Shown here: piece by piece, positions 11,437 through 23,433 of the stretch
Layout: each line of letters begins with the position of its first letter
Position numbering within the stretch: the first letter of the stretch is position 1
Source: Bugula neritina
Taxonomy: Eukaryota > Bryozoa > Gymnolaemata > Cheilostomatida > Bugulidae
Length of the DNA: 64,000 nucleotides
Direction: 5' to 3'
Assembly: GCA_964035545.1 (NCBI GenBank)
Contig: OZ037769.1
Span: 12,638,633-12,702,632, forward strand
Translations under genes and position numbers: made by a program
Notes under the pieces: generated by a model
Seen by the model: only the letters and a program-made list of their open reading frames with translations
Database searches by the model: none
What the model was told of the DNA's origin: nothing

Positions 11437-12062
11437 GATTAGCACAACTATAGCAGAGAGGATTTGTGTTGCTGAGACCTAGCTCGGTCGAGTGCTTGCC
11501 TCAAACTAACTCAGCCAATGGCAGTTTTACCTAGCAATATCACATTGCATTATGCTCCGTTGAATTCTTTTTGTTAACTTTTTTATATTGCATCAATGAG
11601 GAGTATTGCATTATTGTATTGTATTTATGCGCTTTACTATTGATATTATGCGTACAAATTAAAGCTTTATAATGCAATTACTTTTCACACCAACATATTG
11701 ATTCGTTGACATCGATGCTGGGGAACTTGTGTATTTAAACAATTGAAGAATGCAATTCTATATTTTTTAAGTATTTTTAGAAACAGTCTGCTCTGAGCTA
11801 GACCTCGGATGAATAAACTAATTTAGAAAAAATGAGCCCAGAGTACTAGAGAAGAAGTATTTTCACCAAATAGGTTTTCATAATATGACACAGAAAAGAG
11901 TCCAAGGTACTTAATTAATGTTTCTATTATAGCGTGACCTCGAGGCTTACATTTGACAGAACCAGAACAATATGTTGCAAAACAAGTTATTATAACCTTT
12001 TAGAAAGTTTAATTGATTACCTATGTAGATGTTTTTATGTTTCTCTTTCCATATATTCATTT

Positions 12063-12245
12063 ACTCGTGGGTGCTTATAGTCGTGAGAACTCCTGATTGA
12101 AAGGCTTTTTAGCAGGCTGACTTGTTTGATATTGTTGAGTTATGATTGAATGCCTTTTCTAACATCTCCAATGGCTTTTACTGAGATTCAAATCGCTGAC
12201 ATTGTGTTTACTAAGCTAGTGCTCTAGCCACTAGATCACTGCTGC
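12063..12245 (-). mobile_element. tRNA-headed SINE (family 1)
   Basis: Diverged minus-strand copy: tail 'GCTTATAGTCGTGAGAAC', body reverse of the GATGTTAGGAAG block, head near 12245. Confidence 0.7.
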
Positions 12246-12907
12246 TGTAGTTTTTCATTCAATATATTCACTGGTAATTTGGTTTTATTTCTGATACAAT
12301 TGTAATTTTTGATAAAAATAAATAAAGCTAAGGTTTAAAGTTGATATTTTACTGAGTTAACACAATTCAAAATTACCCATGATGAAGGTAAAAAATAATT
12401 TTGGTGACTATATTATGTCAATTTTATAATTTACATCTTTTAACTAAACAGAAAACTTACTTTTTTATTTTTCAGATCTAATCAAAACATCATTACCACT
12501 ACAAAAACTGATTACAAAGCTGATGGAAACTGTGTGTTCGTATTCAGGATATTAAGTTTGCATTGTGATGTTTTTCTAAAAAAATTAACTTGAGTAGCAT
12601 TTTATTTTAGCAGTTGTCTGTCCAACAAGATATGTTGTGGAAACCTAATAAAGCAGTATGAGATGTTTTGAGGTCAAAAAAAACTTTTTTATTAACAACT
12701 ATTATATCTAGTTTAACTAAGTTTGACGAAGTGGTAGCAATTTCACTGTGAATAATATGACTCTAACGAAATTGTTAAGTACATATGTACCTGCAGATAA
12801 CATAATAAAATTACTTGAAACTTTAGGCAGAACTATAAGAACTTGTTTGCATGGTTTTTAATACAATTTCTACAACCAACTCAGTTATTATGAATTATAA
12901 TATAACT

Positions 12908-13462
12908 AAAAAAAGGGGGTTAGAACGCTTGCTTATTGGTAAACATGGAGTCATAGGTTTGAACCCCAACATAGGCCACTCGTGATGTCAGGTGTTGAGA
13001 ATTTGTGCTATTCACTACAGTCGTGAGTATTTATGTCTGAATACTGATAGATCACCAATGTAGAGTATAGAGTATAGATAAAATTTATTTAGCACAAATG
13101 ATGCAAGAGTGAATAAAATAGCATGAGTGAGAATAACTACATAACTTGATAATATCTACGCAACAACTTAACTAGACAAGCACTCCTATTCAACTGGTGC
13201 AAGCTGCTAATGATGATTATGATGATCGGATGATCATTAGCTTAAGATCCGAGTTGGTTGATCCTATCCAATACCATGGGAGATAGCGTAGCAGCGTACG
13301 TTGGCATTAGGATGGTAGCAGAGTGAAGTATTGGAGTTGTCCCTTCTGATGCGCCATAATTCATTACACAGGAAGAGCATTTAGTCATAATTGCTCCTGT
13401 GTCTGTCTAAATAATTAGTCTTTTCCATCAGGGGTTTCTCACAGCTTAATGGCGACTATAAT
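12908..13462 (+). mobile_element. SINE family 1 copy interrupted by about 375 bp
   Basis: The head (GGGGTTAGAACGCTTGCTTA ... GGTTTGAACCCC) runs to the GATGTCAGG block at about 12992. The matching continuation (AGGAAGAGCATTTAGTCATA, then CATCAGGGGTTTCTCACAG) resumes at about 13372. The sequence between is unrelated to the SINE and relatively GC-rich at about 13195-13365. Confidence 0.65.
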
Positions 13463-14130
13463 CTATCCTGAGTTTACAAAATTGCAACGTACATATCTGC
13501 AAATAACTGATTATAAAATTACTTAAACATTTAGGCAGCACTATAAAAACTTGCTTGCATGGTTATATCAATCTATCTTTTACAGCCAACTCAATTACTA
13601 AGGATCATATAGGTAAATTAAACATTTATTCTGCAATGAGTCATCAAGAACTACTTATAAAATAACAATTATAATGTTGTATTATTGACTTAATCGATGC
13701 CCTGGTGCGTGTTACATTAAAAATGTATTGAAAAAATATTTTATATTTAATTGCATGACTGCATTATAATGTCTTGTAGTTTTCGGTGTTCAATTAAAAA
13801 TTAGCACGCATATATTTTTTTAATAAGCTCAGAGTTGAATAGTGCATTACTACTACTATAGAATTGCTTAACCAGTTTTTAAAAGATGCAAGTCAATATA
13901 ATATATAAAGATACCACTTGAATCACCAAAGAGCTAGCTAGCCTATTATGTTATACCAACTACTGCATACCAGAACTGAGGCTACAAAAGTATGATATCC
14001 ACCAAACTAATTAGTAACCTGAGAACTAGTAATGTGATTAGGTTGTTTATCATGAATATATAACATAAATATAGGTAAGAAAGTAGGCTCGATGGGCATA
14101 CTTGGAAAATATCAATGTACTGCAGAGGTA

Positions 14131-14171
14131 ATATATCTATATATATATATATATAATATATATATATATAT
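14131..14171. repeat. AT microsatellite
   Basis: Run of alternating A and T. Confidence 0.95.
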
Positions 14172-14862
14172 TGAGGATATTTATATGCACTTATAATTAT
14201 TATGTAATGATAATGCATATACTTATACCCTATTTATCACCTTTGATTTTAATCCAACCTTTGACCGCTGACCTCAGCCCGGGTACAAACTACTCAAAGA
14301 TGATCAGCAGCTATAAATAGACCTGTAGATATTGTACTGTTGTTATTCTAAACGTGGATAGTAAACTGTAACTATGTTATAATATTATATTTACTTAAAA
14401 TAAACCTATTCGAGGAGTGCCTTGCTATATTGGAGTTGCCTTGATTGGAAAACATACATTACATTGGAGTTGTATTCCACTGAATAGTAAGTTTGGATAT
14501 CTAGAGCAGAAAATATTGTTATATATACGTAATGCTATATTTACTATAATATTATGTACTGTAGATTTTGCAAGGAAAATGTAAATTAATGAGTTTAGAT
14601 GCCAATATAATAACAATATATAATATACACAGACAAAATTGTAACAAAAACAGTAATGTTAGTATAACATAATGATTATTATCATATAAAGTTCAACAGA
14701 TGGTGGAATTAGAGGATGAAAATGTACGCAATCACTTATAAATAGCGAGAAGTCAGCATATACTATATTCAATCGTAAAATATTTAAATTTTGATGCTTC
14801 TTTAAAGTTTTTGAAGCTGGAATTTGTGCTATGTTTAAGTTTGCTATGAGGCCCTCTGCTAG

Positions 14863-15014
14863 AGTTGTTCTATATAAGCAGCTCCGAGTTGGGGGTGATT
14901 GAATGCAATAGTGTAAGGTTCTCAAGTTTGGAGTTGGGGTTTGTTGACACTCAAGAACCCGCAAACCTCTGCACTCAGTAACCCCCCAACTTCAAGCTGC
15001 TTATAGAACAATTC
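14863..15014. mobile_element. Palindromic MITE, family M2, copy 1
   Basis: Ends read GTTGTTCTATATAAGCAGC and, inverted, GAATTGTTCTATAAGCAGC; nearly the whole 150 bp folds back on itself. A second copy is at 59857-60012. Confidence 0.8.
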
Positions 15015-15534
15015 AGTCTGCCAATTATTTTTCTAGACATAGTATATCATTATACTTATAGTGCTTATTACTTCATAATTATAATATATACTTCTACTCA
15101 CTTAAGTGGTCTAATTTCTACAAATTACAAAACTTATTAGGTTAATTTTACCAACAATGTTTTTTGTAATCTTTTTATGGAATTTTTAACGTAGTCAAGA
15201 TGCTATAAAGTATCAATTATGAAACTTTATACAATATAACAATTGTACCCGCTTTAAAAATCAACCAGATTTTGATTGGCTGATCGAGGCTTGATACTAA
15301 AATGTAGCGAGCCAAACGCAATTTTTTTTCAGCTTTCAATTTAGAAACAATCTGACTCGGAGGCTATGTGTTTGTGAATTGCATTCAGTTTACTTTTAGT
15401 CAACTTTCAAATGGAGGATTACATATTTTGTCGAAAAAATAGTTTGAACGTGCTGAATAATGACTGCTGTAAATTTTTATATTTTAAAATTATATAAAAT
15501 AGCTTTAAACATGTGCAATCTGTCTACCCCAAAG

Positions 15535-15910
15535 TATTATGATAATATTCATATTGATATTCATATTGACTATTGAGTCATATTGATTATTGATATTCTC
15601 TTACCCTTACTCGTAGTCATATGTCTTATCAGTTAATGTTATCATCATCACTATCAGTATCAGTTATAAGTTAATGTTATCAGTATGAGCATCACTATCA
15701 GTACGACTATGAGTATAACTATCAGTATCAGTTATATCATAGCAGTTAATGTTATGTCTTATGACCTAAGGCATTTCTTATGAGTTGTGAGACTCATGGC
15801 TCAGACTGAGCAGGCTATGATATTGATATTGAAATTGAATATGAGTATCAGTATGAGTATCTCTTAGTCTCTCACTTCAGCTTGAGTTTCACAATCACAT
15901 TCGCTGACAG
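15535..15910. repeat. Degenerate ATCAGTATGAG-type simple repeat
   Basis: Irregular iteration of short ATCA, GTATGAG and TATTGATATTC words. Similar texture recurs at 33,020-33,520 and 34,480-34,760. Confidence 0.6.
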
Positions 15911-16992
15911 TGACGGATTTTTATTTTAAAGTTAATTATAAAGATAATCATAATGATAAAACTAAAACATAACACTTAATCTTAACACTAACACCAACCG
16001 GGATAATGATTATGATATATTTTTATGTTTAAAATTATTTTTCTAATAATAGTTTTAGTTAGCTATTACTGACACAAACAGAAACGAATTGTTAAAACTA
16101 ACAATTGATTTTATTTTTGTTACCATTGCTATGTATTTATACTGTAGCCTACATATTATGTTACCTTGGTTTATTGTATGCAATTTATTGACTAACTAGA
16201 CTTATGGCTAAGAAGGCAGGTTTTCTGTTGTATTTAACTCTGCCTTAGAGAAAATTTAATTTTGTTGCACTCACAATTAATGTAAGTACAAGTAATAGTT
16301 GAAGTTTACAGTATATTAGTATGTTATCAGTTTCAAGATTAATGAAGCGTATTAGCGTTGTTATATTACCATATTATGGAAGCTTATTAAGGAACACTCA
16401 ATGTTGGATTAGAGATGTTCCAGTTTTTGTTATAAATCATAATTAATATTAAAAAAGTTTACTAGCCTATAGTTGTACTAAAAGAAATTGAAACCGGCAC
16501 GTTTAAAATGAAACTTTTTCAATAAGGTTTATTTAAAAGAGCTTTTTAAAAGTTTTTCATAATTTATTTTAAATTTTGTATTTTGTTAATATTCTGGTAT
16601 GCGTCTGAGTACCATCTTGAGAGCAGATAGTTTTTCTCATACAATTTGAGCTTGCTAGTAGCTAAATATTTATGAAATTACAAAATCATAAATGAACAAC
16701 TGCTCAACATTTTATTTTTTTTCTCAGTGTGAACTAACAGGATGTTTTTGTTTGATTCATTAGGAATGTAGGGCGTTACAGTAAAAATTTCCAGTGTTGA
16801 AAAAAATTAGTATGATTTTATCATTAAGATGAGTTTTGTTGACGTGCTTTAATTGTCAGCTGTAGAGCACAATAGATTGATAAGGTTGTTTTTGCTGGTA
16901 TGATGGTTATTTTGTTTAGCCACCTAGTGGATAAGGGTTAATTTTGCTAAGTGAGTTGGTACTGTAACCCAGTGATAGTATACACAGTTACT

Positions 16993-17052
16993 TTTCGTTG
17001 TGTATATCTAACATTAAGCAATTTCGTTGTGTATATCTAACATTAAGCAATT
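16993..17052. repeat. Tandem duplication, about 29-bp unit
   Basis: TTTCGTTGTGTATATCTAAC followed by ATTAAGCAA occurs twice in direct succession, 170-230 bp upstream of the inferred TMEM68 start. Confidence 0.85.
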
Positions 17053-17220
17053 GCATGCATAATTTTTTTGGCCTTTGTCAAACCTTATCAGCATTAAAGG
17101 GTCATTTATTTTAATTGTTTTTACTACCAAATTAAGTTCTCGGTTTTAAAGGCTATTGCGATTTTGACCAACTTTACTCCTTTCTGGAAAGTTCTTCATG
17201 TATTTCTGTCAGTTATCCAA

Positions 17221-20200
17221 ATGAGTCATTGCTGCAATGAAAGCTTGTTAACTGAGAAGACCTTGAACTCTGTGTGCATGCAGATAGTTGAGAATATGAT
17301 GGAATCGATCAGCTTGCTGTATTATTTTATATTAGGTAAGTTGCTGCTTTTATCTATTATGAAGCTCAATCATAGGTAGGTGTAGTAATGGAGAAATTAA
17401 AAAAAGCCTGTGTTCTAGATTAAAAATCTATCAGAAGAAGTTATGTTCTCGCGAGAATTTTAACCTGCGCCCCAAACCAAAATTTAATATTAAAATTAAA
17501 GAACTTAGGCTATCTCAAGTTCTCCACTACTACTCCTAAATAGTTTTTACAACAAATAAACATTCACGTGGATTTATAGTCACAATCCTTGGGAGAAATA
17601 CTCATGGAGCATTTTTTTTGTCAAGCAAGCTAAGAACATGTTTTATATAATGGCAAAGGAACAATTATGACTGGATGCACCTCCTAACATTACCGATAGT
17701 CTTTATTGGGATTCAAATCACTGACCTCATGTTTACTAAACCAGTGCTGTAACCACTAGGCCACAGCTGCTCTCTAGGTTATACAATAAATGATTAACAT
17801 GTTTCGGTAAACTATAATTACCGTGTTGGGCTGGTCATAGTGATCGTATTTTATTTGTCATCTTTGCTGTTGAGTCTTTTTATTATTTTGTGAATTATAC
17901 AAACTAAAACTAAATAATGTTTTTGTGTTGGTTTAATTTGACGAAATGTTCATTTGATGTGCCTTGAATTGTAGGCACACTTTTAATTAAATTTTCTAAA
18001 AATCGGGTTTTATATGAATTTGCTGAACAAGTTTCTATTTTTCATCACTTATTGCACTCATGTGAGGATAAATCTACTTCTCTTTTTATTAAACATTTAA
18101 GAAAATAGTTAAGTATATTTGTTATGTAAAACTATCTGTAGATGAGACACATTCCCATTACACATGGTTGGTAGGAGACGTGTTGGGGCTCGACCCAAAC
18201 CTCATACTTGAGTACCTGTCGCTAATATTCTGGCCTGCGCTCATCTTCCTCATACTTCCTGTCGTGATGCTCGTCTTGATATACGCCTCCGCACTCTTTC
18301 TCACTGTCTACAAGTGGAGAAGTAGGCTACATGAAGCTTATCATAAAGATTTCTGGGACGGGGCTAGACACACCCTCGCTGTGTTGTGGGAGGCTCAAGC
18401 TACAATATGGCATGGTACAAAGGCTAAACTGTGTTGCCTAGTAGTTATTTCGACTGCTGATTTATGTATAGTAATTTGAGAATAAGTTGACCAATAATTT
18501 GCCTAAGAGAGACTGCAGGTGACTGCGGTTCCATTGTCTCTGCGAGTGGATGCTCCTACGATGAATTTGTGATTGCGGTTTGCATTAACTTATGGCTGTG
18601 GTTTCATTTGATGCAACTGTTCGCAAACATTGAAGGAAAAATCTATTCGGGTAATGCTAAGTAATGGAACCGCAGTGATAGAAGTTCAATTTGATTTCAT
18701 TTGTTGCTATGAGTTTTTCAGCTTCTCTTTACTCTTTACTGTATGTTTACTATTTAGATTTAGGTAGAGTGCAGCTAACTTTCTGGATACTCAATATACC
18801 GAACTCGTGTTTCGTGCACTGTCACAGTTACTATTTACTCTTCTGTCCAATAGGATATGATGTCATAGGCCTAGAAAATATCCCCAAAGATGGTCCAGCA
18901 CTTCTAATATACTACCACGGCGCAATTCCACTGGACATGTACTATCTTATCGCTAAAATATACCTTTATAAAAAGAGACTTATTCATCCAATAGGAGACA
19001 AGTGTTTGTTTTATATTCCTGGTGAGTGACAGCTGCTATATGAGTGGTGATTGTTTGGTAAGTGACAACCTTTCTCTATACTATGTAGTAGGATTTATTG
19101 TGTGTAGAACTTATTTTTTTCATTTTTGAATATTCATACTTTTGATGGAATTTAAAAAAAAAATATTTGAAAATATTTAAAGTCCTGTCTCACCTAACTT
19201 GAGATCTATTCAAGTGTGACTTGAATAACTCAGATAGGACTAGGATACCTCAGATCTATTCAGGTACTGCTTAAATGCCTCAGGTCTATTTAGGTGTGAC
19301 TTGAATAACTTAAGTATACCCAGATATGACTTTAGTACCTCAGGTTAACTCAGGTATGGTTTCATTTCTATACCTTTTGCTTCAGGTTTCCAGTTGCTGA
19401 TGAAAGTGTTTCAAGTCCAGCCTGGCACCAGGGAAAGCTGCACAAAGTTATTGCAGGTGCTTTCTATTCATTACACAGTGCATTGTGTAGAGTTGTGTGG
19501 TTGTGAGAATTTACTTTCCGACATCTCATTATGTAACCTACTCCAAATATGATGCTTCCCTTTAACTTTCTTCAGTCTTTACATAGCACCAGGCAGCACC
19601 CAATCAAACTAATAAAAAAAAAATACTTTTGATTTTTTAACTATTAAATTGTTAATGTAAGTCACATTTGATAATTTATCACCTAAATTTTAGATGTAAA
19701 TTGTTTTGATTAGTTTTTTGTTTTCTTTGAGAAGCATCAACATATCTCCAGCTAGCTTAGCCTACTGATCTTAATTTGGGCAGTGAATATGATCAGGGTT
19801 GATCAGTATTACTCTCTCATATTGGTTAGGTCTAACTAGAACCTCATATTATTATATTGTTGTGAACTGTTTCACAAGCAGTGCTTATTTCTGTAGTTTC
19901 GTTGCATAACGTTGATTTGTATTGCTTTAGGAAGGGGAGATAATTTCTATAGCACCTGGAGGTATTCGGGAAGCTCTATTTAGTCATAACTATGAACTGA
20001 TGTGGAACAGGAGAGAAGGGTTTGCTAAAGTAGCTTTAGACAGTAAAGCTGTGAGTATACGTAATAGTCTGTATATTTGTCTCTAATTTATACAAGGAAT
20101 TCTCATCCCTTTCAAAAGAGCTTTATCAGCTTTATAATTTTCTTAAATAAACTTTCATTTCAAGTAATGTTTGTCTTAGTAACTGGGGAATATTAAAAAA

Positions 20201-23200
20201 GTTTTTTTTTCTTAAAATTGAGTCATTCCTTCAGTTTTCAAAGTAGTGGGCGTGTTAATTTTTTCTCAGTCTGTACAAGTACGTGATTTAGTCCAACTGA
20301 GTTTAAATAATAATATTCCTTATCATATACCATATGCCAATTATTATTGTATATCCTATAGTTACGCTAATTATTGCCATGTTATTATCTTGTTACATAA
20401 TATAGCTTGTTATTAGGTTTGTATCTGATATGTTTTGTAGCCTATAATCCCAATATTCACTAAAAACTCCAGACAAGCCATCAACACTTTATCCTATGGC
20501 CACAGTAAGTAACACACACTATAATAATCAGTTCACTGCAACAAGCCGGCCACGCTGTTTACATGTTTGCCTTCTCCAGCATATTCCACACAACTACCTA
20601 GCAACGCCAGCCAGCTCTTGTGTGTGGTCACTTGGCTATTATTATACAGGTAGGTGCAGTAATGGAGAAATTGAGAAAAGCCTGTGTTCTAAATTAGAAA
20701 TGTAGTGAAAGAAGTTATGTTCTCGCAAGAATTTCAACCCACGCCCAAAGCGAAATCTATACAGAAATTTGAAGAACTTAGGCTATCTCAGTTTCTCCAC
20801 TACTGCACCTAAATGTTATTATAAAGGTCTGCAGGATAAAGCCACCAGTTAAGGCTACTTGCTGAGGAATTGAAACTTTTTGCTTTCAATTTAAATGCTA
20901 AAACCTGCCTTTTATCGTTACTTTTTCCTTGAGAAATAGCAGTTTTAAGTTTTCTTACCTGCTTGTCACGTTATCCCATTCTGTTTTCATTATCTAAAGT
21001 ATATTCCACAATACCTCATGGTTAATGCTGTCGATGTTGTAACAGGTATTTGTATACCGGCAGCTGATCAACTGTGAATCTCAAACTCAGACTAAGCTAT
21101 TGTTATTAGTTACATAGTCACTTTGAATATGCTTTCACTGTAAGGGTAACATACTAATTGTAATAAGTTGAGCTTTGGAGTTGCTCCCCCTTCTTAGGGT
21201 GCTACTGCCATTACAGAGTAAGCGTAGGGCCACTTGACGAGTTCTTACACATTTGTGACGTGCGAGAAAACCCGTTTAGACATGCCACACACAATGCGTG
21301 TGTTGCGAGTAAGGAACTTTATTAGCTAATGATGTTAGCGTTAAACTTTACTGCTCGCCTACAGACGTTTATTTATAAAACTACGTCATCGGCAAAGTGA
21401 CTTTAGATATTATAAAAGCGGAAATGCAAAATATATGAAACTGTTTTAATTCCGTTTGCTAAAAGCTAAAACGTAAATTGAAATAAAAAAAGTGTGCTCG
21501 CTAAATGATAATGAGCCAATTAGATCAAACACGCACAAGCTTGCCGCACTTCTCGCTCAGCATGTTAGAAGCGTGAAAATCCCGCTTATGGCGTCCCATT
21601 TTCGGGCTAAACGGGTTTTCTCGCACATTACGAACGTGGCCCTACAATTATGCTTTATATTGTTTATTAAAATCTAAATTAGTATAAATAATTCTTTTCT
21701 ACTTTTAGACATACTTCGTAGTTTCTATGAAAAGACCAGATGGCCACTAGCAATATATTACGGACTTTTTCCAGTCAAACTAAAGTATGTATGCAGTAGT
21801 TTATTATGAATGGGCAATGCAGTAGTTGTAGTATTATTGACAACATTAGCTGAAGTAGCTGAGAGACATGAATAGTTTATATTTGTTTACCTATATGGTA
21901 TATAAAAGTTTTGGGTATGGGGACTGATTTCAAAACTTTTTTGCGAAAATGTTTCGTCAGAACACCGGCTTTTTAAGTTGTCTGCACTTTCTTGCGATCT
22001 TCTATTGTTGTATGCTTAGCATAAGTAACCTTTAAGTATTATGTAAGTAGGTAAGTAAGTAGTAAGTATCCAAGTAAGGAAGTATTAAGTAAGTACGTAG
22101 TAAGTTAATAGTAGGCAGATGGCAGTAGAGTAAGGCCTTGAAAACCAGCTTTCAGTATGATTATTGAGTGCATGAATTCAGTAAAAGGAACTGGTAGCTA
22201 ATTGACTGAAATTTGGCCAATTGGATTGCATTACACACATTAGGTTGGTCGACAGTCTAAGCAATGTGAACAAATGAGTCCTTGTGGGAACAACTCCAAC
22301 ATTGGTGTATTAAAACTGATTGAGATATGGGGGTTGAGTTATTAAGGCAACTTTGTCAAAGTCAACTGCAGTCATTATTCTTATAGTAATACACTGCGTT
22401 TCCAAGCTTCAGGTTAGGCGAATGGAGTTTTCGTTTTGGTTAAAAACAGTTGCTTCAACTAATACCAAAACCATAAGTTGATGCAAACCGCAACCACAAA
22501 TTCATTCGAATAATGTGAAGCCATGGAAACGAGGTGATAAAAATGAAAACTCAAAACTTAGAAAAGTTTTAAAAGACAAATCATTTAAGTTATATATCTG
22601 ATTGAACCGTGTGTTATATCCCATCCTCTACTTCACTGTTAGACAGTTCAATCTCGTAGCTGTTGTAGAACATATATTGGTAAACCCATCCTCACAGAAG
22701 ATTCCGGAATGTCTCCTGCTCAGCTCTCTATCAAGGTCAGCTTTGTTTATATAGTTGTCATTTTCTCATTGTGCATGTGCTTTAGAAACAGAAAGTAGAA
22801 TTGCCCATTTAGCATCATGTTGCTAAATGATACCTAAATTGTAAATAATACATATTTTTGATATTTTGCTTTCATGTATCATAGTATTGTTTTTTGGAGC
22901 CGAAAGTTTCTTTATAAAGTAAAACTGTTGAAGTCGAAAAATCTTTAGATGGAAATACATTTCCTGTTATAATATGTAGCCACTGTAACTGTATTCAAAC
23001 CTTTCACATTTTAACATATTTGTGTAAGTTTAAAGAGTCTTTGATACGGTCAATTAAGCAATGTTAAATTATTCACATATATCTTGGCTATCAGCTAAAT
23101 ACATTTTTAGGGCAGTATGCTCAAGCATATTAGTTTTATAATAATTCTTGTGTATAAATGTTTTGAATTAACTCGAGATGACGGCTTTCTTGCTGATAAT

Positions 23201-23433
23201 GTTGCCGTTATACTCCATGTCGGAGGTATTATAGACTGATACTAATTATTGTGACAAAGACTAAAAGTATTCATTCGAACCATCAGCCTTTATACATCAA
23301 ATCAAAATACTCTAAACTGACTTTGTATTATATTTATATTACACAGGTGCATGAAGCTGTAGAGCTACTTATATCTAAACATCAAGGAAATTCCAATAGT
23401 ATCCTAATGGCTTTACTAGAAAGGTTTTTATAA
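17221..23433 (+). CDS. TMEM68: TMEM68-like membrane acyltransferase (DGAT2/LPLAT-type)
   Basis: Nine exons: 17221-17335, 18142-18414, 18854-19021, 19386-19456, 19931-20050, 20441-20504, 21709-21784, 22669-22735, 23347-23433 (1041 nt, 346 aa). The N-terminal exon (start MSHCCNES) ends at a consensus GTAAGT donor in the phase needed by exon 2; this start is the least certain part. Exon 2 carries long hydrophobic membrane segments (about 55-90) and the WDGARHTL motif. The acyltransferase core begins in exon 3: YYHGAIPLD (H151...D157 catalytic motif) and, in exon 5, IAPGGIREAL. Later motifs are KVPIIP-like (KAPIIPIFTKNSRQA), YGLFPVKLK and TYIGKPI. The C-terminus (LLISKHQGNS, SILMALLERF) matches the TMEM68 end. 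The family is an ER acyltransferase reported to make triacylglycerol by a DGAT-independent route. The exon 2 donor is GTACAA, an uncommon form. The gene is convergent with the RING gene. Introns hold a MITE, SINEs and minisatellites. Confidence 0.9.
17373..17540. mobile_element. Palindromic MITE, family M1, copy 2
   Basis: TAGGTGTAGTAATGGAGAAA at the left and an inverted partner at the right (TTCTCCACTACTACTCCTA), with the shared internal AAGTTATGTTCTCGCGAGAA block. In TMEM68 intron 1; no clear target duplication seen. Confidence 0.75.
17574..17773 (-). mobile_element. tRNA-headed SINE (family 1)
   Basis: Minus-strand copy: tail at 17574 (TTTATAGTCACAATCC), body CTCCTAACATTACCGATAG, head ending CCACTAGGCCACAGCTGCTC. 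In TMEM68 intron 1. Confidence 0.85.
18522..18676. mobile_element. Palindromic MITE, family M3, copy 1
   Basis: Starts ACTGCGGTTCCATT and ends AATGGAACCGCAGT; inner part contains GATTGCGGTTTGCATTAAC. In TMEM68 intron 2. Related copies at 22393-22535 and about 52190-52277. Confidence 0.75.
19190..19380. repeat. Degenerate minisatellite in TMEM68 intron 3
   Basis: Imperfect units of about 28-30 bp built on CTCAGATCTATTCAGGTGTG and ACTTGAATA, ending just before exon 4. Confidence 0.75.
20647..20815. mobile_element. Palindromic MITE, family M1, copy 3
   Basis: 169 bp between two copies of TTATTATA (20639-20646 and 20816-20823), an 8-bp target duplication. Termini are CAGGTAGGTGCAGTAATGG and the inverted CATTTAGGTGCAGTAGTGG. 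In TMEM68 intron 6. Confidence 0.8.
21224..21645. mobile_element. MITE with GTAGGGCCAC ends
   Basis: Left end GTAGGGCCAC ... GTGCGAGAAAACCCGTTTAG and the inverted counterpart at the right (GTAGGGCCACGTTCGTAATG, GTGCGAGAAAACCCG). The interior is richer in GC than its surroundings. The terminal TAGGGCCAC motif is shared with the 9194-9537 element. In TMEM68 intron 6. Confidence 0.7.
22043..22130 (+). repeat. GTAAGTA microsatellite in TMEM68 intron 7
   Basis: Irregular AAGT array containing many GTAAGT words on the sense strand. Confidence 0.8.
22393..22535. mobile_element. MITE family M3, copy 2
   Basis: ACTGCGTTTCCA at the left, TGGAAACGAGGT at the right; shares AACCGCAACCACAAATTCAT (inverted) with the other copies. 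In TMEM68 intron 7. Confidence 0.65.

Larger units (their letters stand above)
11437..17220. other. Intergenic region with SINEs, microsatellites and simple repeats
   Basis: No supported coding exon. Contains SINEs at about 12063-12245 (minus) and a split copy at 12908-13462 (plus), an AT microsatellite at 14131-14171, a palindromic MITE at 14863-15014, degenerate ATCAGTATGAG-type repeats at 15535-15910, and a 29-bp tandem duplication at 16993-17052. The copy B promoter should lie just above 11,437. Confidence 0.6.
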
